46,214 bases of DNA from Clostridium sp. chh4-2 (GTDB taxonomy: Bacteria > Bacillota > Clostridia > Lachnospirales > Lachnospiraceae). Under the pieces are notes generated by a model. It saw nothing but the letters and a program-made list of their open reading frames with translations. It made no database searches and had not been told where the DNA came from. The stretch spans positions 1-46,214 of the forward strand of contig NZ_PKUU01000035.1 of assembly GCF_002899675.1 (NCBI RefSeq), written 5' to 3'. Below, piece after piece: positions 44,567 to 46,214 of this stretch. Each line of letters opens with the position of its first letter. The stretch's first letter is position 1. The position numbers and the translations under genes are program-made.

Positions 44567-45295
44567 ATGTCCGGACATTCAAAGTTTGCCAACATAAAAC
44601 ACAAAAAAGAGAGAAATGACGCTGCAAAAGGTAAGATATTTACCGTAATCGGACGAGAGATCGCCGTAGCAGTAAAAGAAGGCGGAGCTGATCCTGCCAA
44701 TAACAGCAGACTTCGTGATGTAATTGCAAAAGCAAAGGCTAACAACATGCCAAACGATACCATCGACCGCGGTATTAAGAAAGCGGCCGGAGATGCGAAT
44801 GCGGTAAATTATGAAACGATTACTTATGAAGGTTACGGCCCTAATGGTGTGGCCATTATCGTTGATACCCTTACAGATAATAAGAACCGAACAGCGGCCA
44901 ATGTAAGAAACGCATTTACAAAAGGCGGCGGCAATGTAGGCACACCCGGCTGTGTATCCTATATGTTTGATAAAAAAGGTCAGATCATCATCGATAAAGA
45001 GGAATGTGATATGGACCCGGATGAACTCATGATGCTGGCTCTTGACGCAGGTGCAGAGGACTTCTCCGAAGAAGAGGACAGCTACGAAGTGATCACCGAT
45101 CCGGATGATTTCAGCAAGGTACGTGAAGAACTGGAATCTGCCGGAATTCCTATGGTAGAAGCAGAAGTAACCATGATTCCCCAGACCTGGACAGAACTTA
45201 CGGATGAAGATTCCATCAAGAAAATGAACCGTATTCTGGACCTTTTAGACGAAGAAGATGACGTCCAGGCCACCTACCATAACTGGGACGAATAA
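44567..45295 (+). CDS. yebC: YebC/PmpR family protein
   Basis: A 242-aa member of the YebC/TACO1 family, known as a translation factor or transcriptional regulator depending on the organism. The N-terminus GHSKFANIKHKKERNDAAKGK and RDVIAKAKANNMPNDTIDRGIKKA are typical, as is the acidic C-terminal half. Some members ease translation of proline-rich stretches. Own promoter; AAGGAG before the ATG. It ends 13 bp before palindromic composite copy 3. Confidence 0.95.
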   Translation: MSGHSKFANIKHKKERNDAAKGKIFTVIGREIAVAVKEGGADPANNSRLRDVIAKAKANNMPNDTIDRGIKKAAGDANAVNYETITYEGYGPNGVAIIVDTLTDNKNRTAANVRNAFTKGGGNVGTPGCVSYMFDKKGQIIIDKEECDMDPDELMMLALDAGAEDFSEEEDSYEVITDPDDFSKVREELESAGIPMVEAEVTMIPQTWTELTDEDSIKKMNRILDLLDEEDDVQATYHNWDE

Positions 45296-45312
45296 AAATA
45301 TTGCTGAACTAA

Positions 45313-45738
45313 ATTGTTATTTAACGGATTTGGGAAAGGTACGCACAGAACCAGGAGCCAGAGCCGGAAGAAAACAATCGGAGGGGGGAACCGGACCAGG
45401 GAAGAAAGATACGGACGAATGGGATTCGGGATTCGCCCCTAAGAACTACTAAGACCCGTAAGGACAGAACGAGACAGGCCAGCGCCATTCGCAGTGAACT
45501 CTTGATGACTTCGCTGCTCAGCGGCGTATCGCTTAATAAGCGCTTTAAAAACTGAGACGGAAATCAGTTTTTACCTGCCTCGTTCTGCCCTTACGGGTCT
45601 AAGTAGTTCTAAAGGGGTTCCATACGATCCCATTCGTCCGTATCTTTCTTCCCTGGTCCGGTTCACCCCTCCGATTGTTTTCTTCCGGCTCTGGCTCCTG
45701 GTTCTGTGCTGGTTTTCGCTAGCCTGGTTAAAAACAAT
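45313..45738. repeat. Long palindrome II of copy 3
   Basis: Arms of about 165 bp, with apex containing the core (45482-45527), a short extra hairpin and the AAAAACTGA-type hairpin. Begins ATTGTTATTTAACGG and ends TGGTTAAAAACAAT. Confidence 0.86.
45482..45527 (+). other. 46-nt structured core (type II), copy 3
   Basis: Same stem and loop as copies 1 and 2 (GCAGTGAA / TTCGCTGC, loop CTCTTGATGAC), with TCAGC bulge and the closing stem ending GGCGT. Confidence 0.75.
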
Positions 45739-45781
45739 GTTATTGCATTATTATTTACGTAAATCCAAATTTACATAGATC

Positions 45782-45905
45782 GTGAAGGCATTTTCAGAAA
45801 AGCCTTCAGGTTTTACTTTAAACGTCAAAGCATTTCGCGAAAAGACCTCACCCTTTACATTAAATGGTGAAGGCATTTCTGAAAATGCCTTCACCATTTA
45901 ATGTA
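45782..45905. repeat. Three tandem palindromic units, copy 3
   Basis: Hairpins begin near 45782, 45824 and 45867. The third (45856-45905) is perfect: 23-bp arms around a CTGA loop. Confidence 0.82.
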
Positions 45906-46097
45906 AAATTTACTTATTGATCCACCAAATCTTTTTTATCCTCAGCTAGCCAAGCAACAGCCGGAAAGAAGGGGAAACCTGGGCGGGCGGCGGGAATAAT
46001 AAGAGATAGGGGATCGTTTGCAGACCCTTAGAGGTACTTGGTCGGCAGAAATGGAAAAAGGCAGACAAATACTGAATACCGAATCAGTATTTGAGGC

Positions 46098-46214
46098 GTG
46101 CGCCTGGCATGGGCAGGTTCTAACGGGTGAAAGTCCCGAGTGCGGGTTGATTAGCGCCAAGCACACAGCCAAGGGCAAGGGTGTCCACCGCGAGGTGGAA
46201 TCTGAAGGAAGCCG
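46098..46214 (+). mobile_element. Group II intron, 5' end only
   Basis: Starts with the group II 5' consensus GTGCG, and continues with domain I blocks known from clostridial introns: CTAACGGGTGAAAGTCCCG, AAGGGTGTCCACCGCGAGG and TGGAATCTGAAGGAAGCCG. The window ends inside domain I, so the reverse transcriptase and the 3' end are not visible. It is inserted after TTTGAGGC in the apex of palindrome I. Comparison with copy 2 predicts the 3' exon to begin GCCCTTGAGC. One base of ambiguity at the 5' junction is possible. Confidence 0.85.

Larger units (their letters stand above)
45308..46214. repeat. Palindromic composite repeat, copy 3 (inverted, interrupted)
   Basis: Same element as copy 2 but in the opposite orientation: palindrome II (45313-45738), three palindromic units (starting near 45782, 45824, 45867), the linker ATCCTCAGCTAGCC, then the first arm and small hairpin of palindrome I (45960-46097). 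Palindrome I is broken by a group II intron at 46098. Copy 3 has an extra 6-bp-stem hairpin, CGCTTAATAAGCG, next to the core of palindrome II. No gene is supported in this 0.9 kb. Confidence 0.86.

Noticed and set aside
45782..45905. The regular 43-bp spacing as a CRISPR array
   Set aside because: The units are palindromes with near-identical linkers rather than constant repeats with unique spacers, only three occur per copy, and no cas genes are present.

Overview
The window looks like a chromosomal segment of a low-to-mid GC anaerobic Firmicute, most likely a Lachnospiraceae / Clostridium cluster XIVa gut organism. Reasons: strong AGGAGG ribosome binding sites, textbook TTGACA-17-TATAAT promoters, a lysine riboswitch on dapA, the rex-acpS-nnrDE-alr-mazF gene order, and plant sugar-acid catabolism. 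I infer the family level from gene content and did not search any database. No tRNA, rRNA, prophage or CRISPR array was seen.

Layout. (1) 1-711: a palindromic composite repeat, followed by a minus-strand class A penicillin-binding protein. (2) 3560-5543: a YigZ/IMPACT protein and a GH28 polygalacturonase-type enzyme. (3) 5659-8779, minus strand: uxaA-kdgK-eda, which turns altronate-type acids through KDG and KDPG into pyruvate and glyceraldehyde-3-P. (4) 9278-22189, plus strand, divergent from (3): a 13-gene cluster with a ribose-type ABC transporter (ATPase, two permeases, lipoprotein binding protein), a HIT protein, a LarA-like protein, a GntR-LacI regulator, a UroD-fold protein, an SDR, a split UxaA (SAF subunit plus catalytic subunit), a divergent UxaA-like paralogue and an RraA-like lyase. 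Parts 2-4 together read as uptake and breakdown of pectin-derived or related sugar acids. (5) 22464-24293: typA/bipA. (6) 24304-25254: second palindromic composite. (7) 25383-29397: SSB-like protein, CobO-like ATPase, riboswitch-controlled dapA-dapB, a small lipoprotein and a small membrane protein. (8) 29513-34879: purC-purF-purB, then purA with its own promoter. A MITE-like hairpin element lies between purB and purA. (9) 34935-37084, minus strand: small membrane protein and ABC-F ATPase. (10) 37266-45295, plus strand: rex, acpS, nnrDE, alr, mazF, a CNNM/CorC-type CBS protein, a MATE transporter and yebC. (11) 45308-46214: third palindromic composite, inverted, and invaded by the 5' end of a group II intron that runs off the window.

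The most unusual content is the repeat family. Each copy of roughly 0.95 kb has two very long imperfect palindromes (I, about 300 bp; II, about 410 bp) joined by three tandem palindromic units at a 43-bp period. The apex of each complete long palindrome holds a 46-nt core of constant length, seen four times. Between the type I and type II cores, the stem carries two compensatory base-pair changes plus one consistent change, which points to selection on a folded RNA or single-stranded DNA. A single unit of the 43-bp module also occurs alone as the terminator behind purA. I do not recognise this family. It is the best candidate here for an undescribed system.
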